Notes: generated from the sequence alone by a model not told the origin. DNA of 64,000 bases from Chitinophaga sp. Cy-1792 (GCF_011752935.1 NZ_VWWO01000002.1:1-64000); one strand, 5' to 3'. Shown: positions 44,653-53,577, counted from the first letter of the stretch. Numbers and translations are program-made.

Positions 44653-45327
44653 ATGTATAAAGCGATTTTTTTTGATGTAGATGATACTTTATTAACCTTT
44701 AAAACCTCTAGCAGACTTGCACTTTCAAAGGCTTTCGATGCACAGGGGCTAACGTTTAATGAGAATATTTTCGAAGTTTTCCGTGAGATGGACCAGGCAC
44801 TGTGGGCTAAACAGAAACAACGTTTAATCTCCGTGCAGGAAATAACAGATATCAGGTTTGGTCAGTTCTTTGAGCGTTTGCACATTGATGCTTCGGCGGA
44901 GGAGATGAAAGAGCAGTATCAGCAGAATTTATTCAATGAGTATGCGCTGGAACCATCAGCATTGGAAGTGGTAAAGTATTTAAGCCCTAAATATCCATTG
45001 TATGTAGCTTCTAATGGCTTCCTGGCCATGCAGCAGAGCCGCCTGAAATTAGCAGGGCTCTTCCAGTCATTTGCTGATCTCTATGTATCAGATAATGTAG
45101 GATTCGAGAAGCCTGATAGCCGCTTTTTTGAAGAGGTAATGACGCGTAGTAAACTGAAAAGTGAAGAAATACTGTTCGTGGGAGATAGTCTGGAGGCAGA
45201 CATCACAGGTGCGGCTGGCTGTAATATAGCCACCTGCTGGTATAACCCTGGTGATCAACATAATCTTCTGCCAGTAAAACCAAATTATACTATCCGGCAT
45301 TTATCTCAGTTGAAAGAAATTATTTAA
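44653..45327 (+). CDS. HAD-IA hydrolase, YjjG-like noncanonical nucleotidase
   Basis: 224 aa from the ATG at 44653 (MYKAIFFDVDDTLLTF); the longer frame upstream overlaps the terminator and is rejected. Motif I FFDVDDTLL with two Asp, cap domain with FREMDQALWAKQKQRLIS, motif II VASNG, Lys in EKPDSRFFEEVM, motif IV LFVGDSLEADITGAAG. The opening and the cap resemble YjjG/YfnB pyrimidine nucleotidases that remove unusual or damaged nucleotides. The next gene starts 13 bp later. Confidence 0.87.
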   Translation: MYKAIFFDVDDTLLTFKTSSRLALSKAFDAQGLTFNENIFEVFREMDQALWAKQKQRLISVQEITDIRFGQFFERLHIDASAEEMKEQYQQNLFNEYALEPSALEVVKYLSPKYPLYVASNGFLAMQQSRLKLAGLFQSFADLYVSDNVGFEKPDSRFFEEVMTRSKLKSEEILFVGDSLEADITGAAGCNIATCWYNPGDQHNLLPVKPNYTIRHLSQLKEII

Positions 45328-45340
45328 GACCTATACCCTG

Positions 45341-45984
45341 ATGGTTGCACTGATAGAAAAACAGTCATCATACCTTGCTGTAACAGAAGAATTCTTTTTG
45401 ACACCAGCAAAAATATTGCATTGTTACCATGTAGGGTCATGGGATGTTAGGACGGTGGCCTCCTATGATGTGGTGACTACCTCCATCTTCCTGAAGGAGC
45501 TATACCGTTTCATGTCCTTTTTTCCCTGGCTTGAAATAATAGGCTTTACCTCTGTTTTTGAAGAAGGTTACTGGAGTATAGAAGACTCGGCTGAAATGTC
45601 TATTGATAAATGGTTTGAAAATGCCTCTGTGAAAGAAGAAAGTGAAATAGGTGGCGTCTTGTCTGTAGTAAGTTTATCTTACAAGATGAGGTATGAAGAT
45701 AATACATTCATCTACCCGGACAATCGTTGTGTGATATTATATATATCCTATGACGATGGGGGCAGTTGGGCTATGGGATTGGATTATGGACGGATGTATT
45801 TATGGAGGAACCCGAGGGGCAGTATGAAGTATTTTTAAGCAGAGAGCAGGCGAGACATAACCAGGAGGTGATTGCTTCGTCGCTTAAAGCGGCTGCAGAA
45901 AACGGATATGTGGTTTTTGGGGGTGATAGTGATTTATATCGGGAGAACATTACTAATATCGGGTTTGATTTTAAAAAGAAGTAA
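45341..45984 (+). pseudogene. Frameshifted hypothetical gene
   Basis: The first frame (45341-45838) encodes 165 aa ending in an arginine-rich tail unlike the rest. An overlapping frame from 45766 continues convincingly: GYGIGLWTDVFMEEPEGQYE ... NGYVVFGGDSDLY to a stop at 45984. One extra G in the run at 45768-45770 would join them as DDGGSWGYGIGLWTDVFMEE, a natural sequence. So either the gene has a one-base deletion or the read has a homopolymer error. The intact product would be about 214 aa, soluble, of a family I do not recognise (immunity-protein-like size and acidity). Confidence 0.65.
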
Positions 45985-46030
45985 CATATAAACAATAAAG
46001 CCTCCGATCGGAGGCTTTATTGTTTATATG
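45985..46030. terminator. Perfect 46-bp palindrome, bidirectional terminator
   Basis: 23-bp perfect inverted repeat with no spacer (centre CCTCCGATCGGAGG, arms ending in AATAAAG / CTTTATT and outer CATATAAAC / GTTTATATG). It sits exactly between the convergent genes ending at 45984 and 46047. The A- and T-rich arms give a U-tract in either direction. Confidence 0.85.
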
Positions 46031-46046
46031 GGTTAGTAAGAAAATA

Positions 46047-46571
46047 TTATTGTTTAATCAATTGTACATCTGCATAAAACTTAACCTCATCACTCAGCAT
46101 TACGCCGCCGCTATCTGTTGCGGCATTGAAAGTGATGCCGAAGTCTTTTCTGTTTAGCTTGCCACTAAGCTCAAAACCGGCTTTGGTCTGACCATAAGGG
46201 TCTTTTACAATGCCACTGTAGGTGACATTTAAATCCACCGGTTTGGTAACACCACGCATGGTAATATCTCCACTGATTTTATATTCCTCTTCATCTACTT
46301 TTTTAATATTGGTAGATTCAAAAGTTATTTTAGGGTGCTGGGCCGCATGAAAGAAGTCCTCGGACTGTAAATGCTGGTCGCGCTGTTCGTTTTTTGTAGA
46401 GATGCCATCTACATCGGCAGAGAAGTAGATTTTAGCATCTGAAAAGTCGTCGTTGTTGCTCTCTACGGTAGCATCGTATTTATTAAAGTAGCCAGTTACA
46501 TTAGTGATCATCAGATGCCTGATTTTGAATTCAATATCACTATGTACCGGATCAATTTTCCATGTTGCCAT
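46047..46571 (-). CDS. YceI family protein (cytoplasmic form)
   Basis: 174 aa without signal peptide. Opens MATWKIDPVHSDIEFKIRHL, then SADVDGISTKNEQRDQHLQSEDFF, KISGDITMRGVTKPVDLNV and FNAATDSGGVMLSDEVKF: the standard order of the lipocalin-like YceI fold, which binds long isoprenoids. Function in this phylum is unclear, with stress response most often suggested. One of three YceI genes in the window. Monocistronic, 106 bp from the MFS gene upstream. Confidence 0.93.
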   Translation of the reverse strand: MATWKIDPVHSDIEFKIRHLMITNVTGYFNKYDATVESNNDDFSDAKIYFSADVDGISTKNEQRDQHLQSEDFFHAAQHPKITFESTNIKKVDEEEYKISGDITMRGVTKPVDLNVTYSGIVKDPYGQTKAGFELSGKLNRKDFGITFNAATDSGGVMLSDEVKFYADVQLIKQ

Positions 46572-46677
46572 AATTGTAATTTTAAGGTTTTAAAGGTTCA
46601 GTAGGAAAACGAAATATTGATACCTATAACCAAATTGATCAGATTATGTTCTGGCAACTTTATGAAATAACATAAAA

Positions 46678-47931
46678 TTAAATACTTTCAACCATATCCT
46701 CTGTAGTGGCTTTTTTAAGCTTTTTTACCGATATCCAGGCAAAAGCCAGTGCAATAATAAATGCAAATATCCCGGCTGCCAGAACGGTTGCTGGCGCGCC
46801 GGTATGTTCTGATACCATTCCGATGAGCAGGCTACCGATAGGCATCATGCCGAAAGCGGCCATTAAAAATATGCTGATGGAGCGCCCACGGAACTCAGGG
46901 GCTGCTTCTGACTGTACAATAATATTAGAAATATTAAACTGGGAGACAGTGCCGATACCGGCAAGCAAGATAAATGGAATTGCTACAGGAAAGCTGTTTA
47001 GCTGTGAAAACACGATTAATCCAGCCCCCAATAATAAAGTACTTACGAACAGCAGCTTTTTCATGTCGGCATCAGGGCGGCGGGTAGTAAGGAAAACGGT
47101 ACAGATCACCGCGCCTATCCCTATAACGCTATTGATATAGCCATATGTGGAGGCATCTCCCTTAAATATTACTTTGGCAAATACGGGTAATAAAGTACTG
47201 AAAGGTAATACCAATAAGCTGATCAGTGCCATACGCAAGATAATCATACCAATATTTGGATTGGCGATGATATACTTAAAGCCTTCTGCAAAATCACCCA
47301 GGACTTTCTTATCCGATTTTTTCGGGACATACGTCGGTAAATCCATGAAGTGTAATGAGATAATGACCGCTATAAAAGTAGCGGCATTGCTGATAAAGCA
47401 AACGGAAGCACCAAATGCATTCAGTACAATTCCTGAAAGTGCCGGCCCTAATAACTGAGCTATGCTGGCGGTGGCAGCAGAAAAGGAGATGGCGCTGGGC
47501 AAATCATTTTTATCCGTTACTACATCGTTTAGCAGTGTTTGCCGTGCGGGTATGTCAAATGCATTGATAATACCAAGTAGTACGCTTAGTGCCAGTATTA
47601 ACCAGATAATCGGGTGTCCGAGAAATACCATCAGCGCAAGTATCACCGATTGTATCATGGAGGCGATCTGGGTTATCTGTATTATTTTATAACGGTTCCA
47701 TCTGTCGGCAGCAACACCGCCAACAATGGAGAGAAGAAATGAAGGAAATGTTTCCACAAAAACAGTTACACCCAGCAAGGCAGAAGAATGTGTGATGGAA
47801 TATACCAGCCATACGACAGCTGTACGCTGCATCCAGGTACCTAGTTGCGAGATCGTTTTTCCGCCAATGTAAAGCATATAATTGCGGTTCTTTAAAACAG
47901 ATAAAATATGCAGATTATTAGCTTTTGCCAT
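46678..47931 (-). CDS. MFS transporter, EntS-like exporter
   Basis: 417 aa with twelve predicted membrane helices. Starts LKNRNYMLYIGGKTISQLGTWMQRTAVVWLVY, and contains GGVAADRWNRYKIIQ (loop 2-3 MFS motif) and NAFDIPARQTLLNDVV, both typical of the EntS/MFS_3 group that exports siderophores or drugs. No siderophore genes nearby. Transcribed divergently from the unknown gene at 48110. Confidence 0.9.
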   Translation of the reverse strand: MAKANNLHILSVLKNRNYMLYIGGKTISQLGTWMQRTAVVWLVYSITHSSALLGVTVFVETFPSFLLSIVGGVAADRWNRYKIIQITQIASMIQSVILALMVFLGHPIIWLILALSVLLGIINAFDIPARQTLLNDVVTDKNDLPSAISFSAATASIAQLLGPALSGIVLNAFGASVCFISNAATFIAVIISLHFMDLPTYVPKKSDKKVLGDFAEGFKYIIANPNIGMIILRMALISLLVLPFSTLLPVFAKVIFKGDASTYGYINSVIGIGAVICTVFLTTRRPDADMKKLLFVSTLLLGAGLIVFSQLNSFPVAIPFILLAGIGTVSQFNISNIIVQSEAAPEFRGRSISIFLMAAFGMMPIGSLLIGMVSEHTGAPATVLAAGIFAFIIALAFAWISVKKLKKATTEDMVESI

Positions 47932-48109
47932 TATGTGGATTTTTGTGGTAGATAGAGTCGCAAAACTAAAATAACCGATGAAAGTTATCCGGATATTTTT
48001 GTCACATCTTTTTTGATTTTGTGGAAAAGTTATCTGGTGGTTCAGAAATGTTTTTTGTATCTGCGTTAAAATCTATTACCTTGAAATTTACAATACAAAT
48101 TATTAACCT

Positions 48110-48793
48110 ATGATCGAACTAATTACCCGACAATACGTATTTGATAATTACAGGAAATTGACTGCCCAGATTATAAACATGCAGCAGTCTATGTTTGATG
48201 CGGATGATTTGTTTGAAACAGCCGATGATAAACAACGGTATATCGAAATGCATGATGCGATAGACCTGGTACCTGCTGATATTATCAAACATAATAGCGT
48301 TATTACGTTCGATCACGATAATATTAATACATTTACAGCTGCTATTGCGGAAAAGCTCACAAAGATATGTACCCGACTTCAGATAAGCGATTTAATCGTA
48401 ATGGCAGAAGTGAAACAGCGATTTGTCGGGAACCCTGGCAATAAATTTGAACCGTTTCAACAGGCGGTCAGCAAGTTTCATCATATCACCCGGGATTTGG
48501 CTTATAAAGAAGCATTCAGATTAAGTTTAACTGACATGCCTGCGCTGATTGACATCATGTTCTGGATAGGACGCTGTGATGCGGGAGCTCCTGCATTTAT
48601 TTTTTTCTGTGATACAAATGAAAAGATGGCTTTTACTTTATGCCAATATGGGGGGATTCATGTTACAGCCTACGAGCCTGATATGATCACCCATGATTTA
48701 TTAGAAAGCACCGGGATGTATTTTGTTGAGGGAAGATGTGAAGAGGAATTTTCCGACAGTAGCAAGATTACAGGCCGCGTTGCTGGAATATAA
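48110..48793 (+). CDS. Hypothetical protein
   Basis: 227 aa, soluble, no recognised domain. Helical N-terminal half (YRKLTAQIINMQQSMFDADDLFETADDKQRYIEM) and a mixed C-terminal half with IDIMFWIGRCDAGAPAFIFF, GGIHVTAYEPDMITHDLL and FVEGRCEEEFSDSSKITGRV. Upstream, TTTG at 48052 region and TTACCTTG near 48077 form a passable promoter. It precedes the AraC gene by 18 bp, so the two are probably one unit. Confidence 0.6.
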   Translation: MIELITRQYVFDNYRKLTAQIINMQQSMFDADDLFETADDKQRYIEMHDAIDLVPADIIKHNSVITFDHDNINTFTAAIAEKLTKICTRLQISDLIVMAEVKQRFVGNPGNKFEPFQQAVSKFHHITRDLAYKEAFRLSLTDMPALIDIMFWIGRCDAGAPAFIFFCDTNEKMAFTLCQYGGIHVTAYEPDMITHDLLESTGMYFVEGRCEEEFSDSSKITGRVAGI

Positions 48794-48811
48794 TAGTAAA
48801 CTTTTCCATTA

Positions 48812-49546
48812 ATGAAATATGCAGAGACAACACCTATTTCCACTTTATCATCCCATATTCATTCTTTCTGGGAATTACAAGGGGATGATACAGACGGCCA
48901 ATGGGAGCGAATCTTCCCGGATGGTTGTCCCGGGATTATTGTAAATCTTGGTGAGTCTTGCCAGACTGATAACGGCCAGACTATCATGGAACATGGCAAA
49001 ACGTATGTGGTTGGCGCCATGCATTCATTTAAAGATAGTTTTATAGATAAGCAGACACACCTGTTAGGTGTTTGCTTTAAGCCTGCTGCTTTTTCATCTT
49101 TATACAAATATATTCCGCAACAGGAATTAGTCAATTATACAACTATTTTCGATGTAGCCCATTCCTTTGAGATTGGGAAGATATATACAGATCCTGTCAG
49201 GTATCTTAATAGCTATTTCCTGGACAGGAAATTGGATATGAATCCGGTACTACAATCTGTTCTGCAGGAAATTCATCTCTCCAAAGGGAAAATAAGCATA
49301 TATGATCTTACTAAAAAAAACTTTATCACCCCGCGGAAGCTGGAAAGGCTGTTTAATACGCACATCGGACTGCCCCCCAAAGAATATGTAAATATCATCC
49401 GCTTCCAGTCTGCACTGGCAATGATGAAAGCCGACAATAACAAGCATAGCCTTGCAGATATTTCTTTTGAATGCGGATTTTATGATCAGGCACATTTCAC
49501 AAATGAAATGAAATATTATACCGGACACACCCCTGCTCAATTATGA
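48812..49546 (+). CDS. AraC family transcriptional regulator (DUF6597 type)
   Basis: 244 aa. N-terminal sensor: STLSSHIHSFWELQGDDTDG ... IFPDGCPGIIVNLGE, typical of the DUF6597-AraC group. C-terminal HTH pair: ISIYDLTKKNFITPRKLERLFNTHIGLPPKEYVNIIRF and HSLADISFECGFYDQAHFTNEMKYYTGHTP. Probably senses a small ligand and controls itself, the hypothetical gene before it, or the DHFR-like gene 63 bp after it. Confidence 0.92.
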   Translation: MKYAETTPISTLSSHIHSFWELQGDDTDGQWERIFPDGCPGIIVNLGESCQTDNGQTIMEHGKTYVVGAMHSFKDSFIDKQTHLLGVCFKPAAFSSLYKYIPQQELVNYTTIFDVAHSFEIGKIYTDPVRYLNSYFLDRKLDMNPVLQSVLQEIHLSKGKISIYDLTKKNFITPRKLERLFNTHIGLPPKEYVNIIRFQSALAMMKADNNKHSLADISFECGFYDQAHFTNEMKYYTGHTPAQL

Positions 49547-49609
49547 TTTTGTCGCTTTTTTCCAAAAGATATATACTGTCTTGTAATTACTTTTGTTAAA
49601 ACTGATAGC

Positions 49610-50152
49610 ATGAAAAAAATAGTACTGAACTTAGCTGTGACCTTAGATGGGTTTATTGAAGGGCCTAACGGAGAAGTTGACTGGTGTATACTGGAAGACG
49701 ATATGAACTTTGAAGGTTTTCTGTCAGATATTGATACGATTTTCTATGGCCGTGTAAGTTATGATGCATGGGGGAATTATCTGCCGGCTTCTGATGCCAG
49801 TGCTGATGAGACAGCTGTTTGGAACCGTATTCATGCCAAACAGAAATATGTTTTTTCAAGGCAGCAAAGAGAGTACCCACATGCTACCTTAATCAGCGAT
49901 AACATCGTTGAAAAAGTGACTGCCATCAAACAGCAGGCAGGAAAGGATATCTGGCTGTATGGCGGAGCAAACCTTATTAAAACCTTCATACAAGCCGGAC
50001 TGATTGATGTCTATAAAATGTATGTACATCCGGTGGTACTTGGCGCAGGCAAGCCATTGTTTGAAGAGGTAAAGGAACGAATCAATCTGAAGCTGACAGG
50101 CACCCGTGTTTTTAAATCCGGCGTGGTGGAACTTGTCTATGAGCCTTCCTGA
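49610..50152 (+). CDS. Dihydrofolate reductase family protein (RibD C-terminal type)
   Basis: 180 aa. KIVLNLAVTLDGFIEGPNGEVDW opens the fold, DTIFYGRVSYDAWGNY and KQQAGKDIWLYGGANLIKTFIQAGLIDVY are the NADPH-binding and core motifs, and VHPVVLGAGKPLFEEV is the standard end motif. Group of YwjB/YyaP-like reductases of unknown substrate. Preceded by a TACTTTTG promoter element near 49589. Confidence 0.9.
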   Translation: MKKIVLNLAVTLDGFIEGPNGEVDWCILEDDMNFEGFLSDIDTIFYGRVSYDAWGNYLPASDASADETAVWNRIHAKQKYVFSRQQREYPHATLISDNIVEKVTAIKQQAGKDIWLYGGANLIKTFIQAGLIDVYKMYVHPVVLGAGKPLFEEVKERINLKLTGTRVFKSGVVELVYEPS

Positions 50153-50232
50153 CAGACCATGGGCAAAATGATTAAAATTTCCTATTTTGTAGGTTAATCA
50201 GGTTTGTTCACCATTTATTTATTTAAACCGCA

Positions 50233-50805
50233 ATGCACGAGGCCCTTATTCAGTACATAAATACCCATACATCAACACCGCTGACAGACAGTGATATAGA
50301 TATCATTAAAAATATCTTTACGCCTCGCAGGATACGCAAACGCCAGTATTTCCTGCAGGAAGGTGATGTAAGCAAGTATATGGGGTTTATCGTGAAAGGC
50401 GCCATGCGGCAATACAGCGTGGATGACAAAGGGAATGAACATATCGTTCGCCTTTATATTGAAAACTGGTGGGCAGGGGATCGTGAAAGTTTTGCCATGC
50501 TGACCCCTTCCAAATATAACATCGACGCCTGGGAAGATACTGACATACTTACCATTACCAAAGCCAGCGTAGTAGAATTTAATACAATTCCTGCCTTGAA
50601 TGAGCTGGCGCGCAACCTGGATGAAATGCATTCCATTGCTTTTCAAAAACGGATTAATGCGGCCATCAGTATGTCTGTAGAACAACGCTATGCCGAACTG
50701 GCGAATGCTTACCCTGAATTTATACAGCGTTTCCCACAACATATTATTGCATCCTATCTTGGCGTAACCAAGGAAACACTTAGCCGGGTAAGGACTAAGC
50801 GTTAA
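50233..50805 (+). CDS. Crp/Fnr family regulator with FNR-type recognition helix, no cysteines
   Basis: 190 aa: cyclic-nucleotide-binding-type beta roll (about 25-110), dimerisation helix, winged HTH at the end (FPQHIIASYLGVTKETLSRVRTKR). The recognition helix has E-x-x-S-R, the FNR-type set that reads TTGAT half-sites. It has no cysteine at all, so no Fe-S cluster, and the beta roll lacks the cAMP-binding RxS motif. The next two transcription units downstream (50996 and 53614) both carry perfect TTGAT-N4-ATCAA sites, making this protein their likely regulator. Typical Bacteroidota short form. Confidence 0.9.
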   Translation: MHEALIQYINTHTSTPLTDSDIDIIKNIFTPRRIRKRQYFLQEGDVSKYMGFIVKGAMRQYSVDDKGNEHIVRLYIENWWAGDRESFAMLTPSKYNIDAWEDTDILTITKASVVEFNTIPALNELARNLDEMHSIAFQKRINAAISMSVEQRYAELANAYPEFIQRFPQHIIASYLGVTKETLSRVRTKR

Positions 50806-50830
50806 ATAATGTTTTTATTAAATAGGTTTA

Positions 50831-50859
50831 AAAGCCCCCGTGCATCGCGCGGGGGCTTT
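50831..50859 (+). terminator. Intrinsic terminator after the Crp/Fnr gene
   Basis: AAAGCCCCCG / CGGGGGCTTT stem, 10 bp with a 9-nt loop, followed by CTATGTTTTTT. Separates the regulator from the isochorismatase promoter. Confidence 0.85.
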
Positions 50860-50880
50860 CTATGTTTTTTAGAAAGCTGT

Positions 50881-50951
50881 CTGTTGATATTTATCAACAG
50901 TATTTTGTACGATTTGTCATCGTATCCAGCCTTGCCATCATAGCATCTTTG
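50881..50951 (+). promoter_or_regulatory. Dual-palindrome activator-type promoter of the isochorismatase operon
   Basis: CTGTTGATATTTATCAACAG (50881-50900) is a perfect palindrome holding an FNR box TTGAT-N4-ATCAA. A second dyad ACGAT-TTGTC-ATCGT lies at 50909-50923. The -7 element CATCTTTG is at 50944-50951 and no TTTG is present at the -33 position; the second dyad is there instead, centred near -42, with the FNR box near -67. The same three parts with identical spacing precede the pirin gene. Confidence 0.75.
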
Positions 50952-50995
50952 TAGAGAATTAATCACACATATTTCTCACTACAAAAAATAATGTT

Positions 50996-51655
50996 ATGAA
51001 ATCAAATGCCATCTGGAAAGCCGAAGACAGCGCCCTTATCCTGATAGATTATCAACCGGAAGTGATGGATAATATCCATGAAAGGGACTTGAAATTAATT
51101 GAGCTGAATGCAGTAGCGCTGGCTCAAATGGCTACCAAATTAAATATCCCCGTTGTATTAAGTACTGTAGCCGTAAAAATGGGGATAGAAAAACCCACTA
51201 TTCCAGCTTTAAAAAATGCCTTGCCTGGCATTGAAGAAATTGACCGTACAACCATGAATGCCTGGGAAGATGAGGCTTTTGTGAATGCAGTTAAGGCTAC
51301 TGGGCGTAAGAAGCTGGTCATGGGAGGTATTGTGACTTCTGTTTGTCTGACTTACCCTGCCGTAGAAGCCCTGGCAGAAGGCTATGAAGTGATGTTTATT
51401 GAAGATGCAGTAGGAGACCGGTCGAAGCAGGAACATGACATGGCAGTGGCGCGACTCATCCAGGCGGGGGCAGTACCTAATAATACAGTGGCGATGATTA
51501 CCGAATGGTTCCGCGATTGGGCCAAACCCGAAGCGAATTTCGCCCGCGAAATCTTCCCGGAATACCTGGTGGAAGTTTATAAGAGAAAAGGTTTCCCATT
51601 ACCCAACTGGGCTAAACAAGGTGAAGAAGAAAAAAACTGGGCTACCAAGGCCTGA
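50996..51655 (+). CDS. Isochorismatase-family cysteine hydrolase
   Basis: 219 aa. SALILIDYQ with catalytic Asp18, GGIVTSVCLTYPAVEALAEGYEVMFIEDAVGD with nucleophile Cys117 and the preceding cis-peptide, all typical. The C-terminal FRDWAKPEANFAREIFPEYLVEVYKRKGFPLPNW belongs to the YcaC-like subgroup whose substrate is unknown. First gene of a probable operon with the amidohydrolase 30 bp downstream, under the FNR-box promoter. Confidence 0.92.
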   Translation: MKSNAIWKAEDSALILIDYQPEVMDNIHERDLKLIELNAVALAQMATKLNIPVVLSTVAVKMGIEKPTIPALKNALPGIEEIDRTTMNAWEDEAFVNAVKATGRKKLVMGGIVTSVCLTYPAVEALAEGYEVMFIEDAVGDRSKQEHDMAVARLIQAGAVPNNTVAMITEWFRDWAKPEANFAREIFPEYLVEVYKRKGFPLPNWAKQGEEEKNWATKA

Positions 51656-51685
51656 AACTATCCGTCGCTTTAAAAAGGAAGAAAA

Positions 51686-53488
51686 ATGAAAATACTATTT
51701 GTAATCTCGCTGGCAATACTATCTGCCACTATCTCATCCGCGCAATCGCAAGGCCCCTTCACTGGCGCAGACCTGATCGTCTATCATGCGAAGGTCACTA
51801 CACAAAATCGCTCGCAACCCAATGCTACTGCCCTGGCAGTAAAGAGAGGCAGAATATATGCCGTTGGTACTGATGCAGATATTCTCCTGCTGAAAGACAG
51901 CAACACCAGGTTAATTGATGCCAATGGCAGAAGGTTAATACCTGGACTTAATGACGCTCACGTCCACGTACTGAATGAAAAAAACTACAATTATAACATC
52001 AGATGGGATGGTGTGCCTACCCTGAAGCGTGCCCTGGAGATGCTGAGTGAACAGGCTAAAAGAACACCACCAGGACAATGGGTGAAAGTAATAGGCGGCT
52101 GGTCGCCGTATCAGTTTAAAGAAAACAGGTTCCCAACGATGGCGGAACTCAATAAAGCAGTGTCGGACCGGCCTCTGATAGTCCAATATGCCTATAACCA
52201 GGCATTTCTCAATGACCTGGCCATGAAGGCGGTAGGTATCGGTACTGACAAGTTTCCCATGTATCCGGGGACTGTACTGGAGAAGGACCAGCAAGGCAGG
52301 TATACAGGGATCATACATGGCTACTCTTTTACTTTCATAGCCATGGAGTATTTTGCGCCGCAGCCTTCTTTTGAAGAAGAAGTCAATTCACTGAGGTATG
52401 TTATCAACGACCTCAATCGATTCGGTATTACCTCTGTGATTGATGGCGCAAGTATGGTTGGTTATCCACAGGGACATGTTCCGCTACAGACCTTAATTAA
52501 CAATAATCAGTTAAACATCCGTTTCCCGTTTATTGATCTTCAATTTGGAGACACCAGCAGTCGGAGCCTGGTAGATGCAGAGATTAATATGGTAACAAAA
52601 ACACCGATCAGTCCGGGAGAGAATATGCACCCCTCCATGGCGCACGGACACGAGTATGAAGGTGCCGGAGAAGTGCTGAGACAGGAATTACACGACCATG
52701 AGAATTTTGATATGCCGGCATTTATCATCAATCCTGATTCTATGCGCCATTATATAGAAGAAGATGTGAGTAAGCTGGTAAAGAAAAGAATTCCTTTCCG
52801 GATGCATATCAGCTACAATGAAAATATTACGCCATTCCTGGATGCCTTGGAGAAAATAAACCAGGAGACGCCCTTAGATGGCCTGCGGTGGAGTATAGAA
52901 CATGCAGAAACCATCAGTCCTGAAAATATGGACAGGGTAAAAAGGCTGGGAGGCGGTATTGCACTGGATGATAAGATGGCTTTGCATGGAGACGCCTTTA
53001 TTAAAACCTATAGCAGGGAAAAGGCATTGCAAACACCGCCTTTGCGCCGCCTTCTCGAAAAAGGGATCCCGGTGGCCATGACCACAGACGGTTTTCGTGC
53101 TTCTTCCTATAATCCCTGGATAGGCATCGGATGGATGGTTACCGGTAAATCAGTATCTGGTACAGAAGTGCTGGCCGCTGACAACCGGCTGACAAGAGAA
53201 GAAGCCTTGCGGCTCTATACATTAGGTGCTGCCTGGTTTGAGCATCAGGAAAATGAAAAAGGTAAAATCGCTCCCGGCAACCTGGCAGATTTTGTGTTGC
53301 TCAGCGCTGATTATTTTACGGTGCCCGAAGACGAGATCCGCAATATCTCTGCTGTACTTACTGTGGTAGATGGACGTGTGGTTTTTGGTACAGAAAATTA
53401 TGCAGGTCTTGCACCACGGCTTCCTGAAATACAGCCCGCATGGTCGCCGGTGAAATATTTCGGTGGTTATTACAATACACATCCATAG
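51686..53488 (+). CDS. Exported amidohydrolase, YtcJ-like
   Basis: 600 aa with signal peptide (MKILFVISLAILSATISSAQ). Beta-sandwich start (ADLIVYHAKVTTQN ... ALAVKRGRIYAVGTDADI), then NDAHVHVLN metal-binding HxH, GGWSPYQFKENRFPTMAELN and RPLIVQYAYNQAFLND, as in YtcJ-type enzymes, FRMHISYNEN, SIEHAETISPE, VAMTTDGFRASSYNPW (metal Asp region), and the end GKIAPGNLADFVLLSADYF. Hydrolyses an unknown amide or ester outside the cytoplasm. Co-transcribed with the isochorismatase, which may process the product. Confidence 0.9.
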   Translation: MKILFVISLAILSATISSAQSQGPFTGADLIVYHAKVTTQNRSQPNATALAVKRGRIYAVGTDADILLLKDSNTRLIDANGRRLIPGLNDAHVHVLNEKNYNYNIRWDGVPTLKRALEMLSEQAKRTPPGQWVKVIGGWSPYQFKENRFPTMAELNKAVSDRPLIVQYAYNQAFLNDLAMKAVGIGTDKFPMYPGTVLEKDQQGRYTGIIHGYSFTFIAMEYFAPQPSFEEEVNSLRYVINDLNRFGITSVIDGASMVGYPQGHVPLQTLINNNQLNIRFPFIDLQFGDTSSRSLVDAEINMVTKTPISPGENMHPSMAHGHEYEGAGEVLRQELHDHENFDMPAFIINPDSMRHYIEEDVSKLVKKRIPFRMHISYNENITPFLDALEKINQETPLDGLRWSIEHAETISPENMDRVKRLGGGIALDDKMALHGDAFIKTYSREKALQTPPLRRLLEKGIPVAMTTDGFRASSYNPWIGIGWMVTGKSVSGTEVLAADNRLTREEALRLYTLGAAWFEHQENEKGKIAPGNLADFVLLSADYFTVPEDEIRNISAVLTVVDGRVVFGTENYAGLAPRLPEIQPAWSPVKYFGGYYNTHP

Positions 53489-53508
53489 CAGCTTGTGGGG
53501 CTGGAAAC

Positions 53509-53577
53509 GTTGATATTTATCAACAACCTTTTATACGATTTGTCATCGTTTCCGGCCCCGCATCCATCGCATCTTTG
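53509..53577 (+). promoter_or_regulatory. Dual-palindrome activator-type promoter of the pirin gene
   Basis: FNR box GTTGATATTTATCAAC (53509-53524), dyad ACGAT-TTGTC-ATCGT (53535-53549) and -7 element CATCTTTG (53570-53577). Centre-to-centre distance of the dyads is 25.5 bp and box centre to the final G of the -7 element is 60.5 bp, both identical to the isochorismatase promoter. The intervening sequence TTCCGGCCCCGCATCCATCG also resembles its counterpart. Confidence 0.75.

Noticed and set aside
50233..50805. Oxygen-sensing FNR
   Set aside because: The protein contains no cysteine, so it cannot hold a 4Fe-4S cluster.
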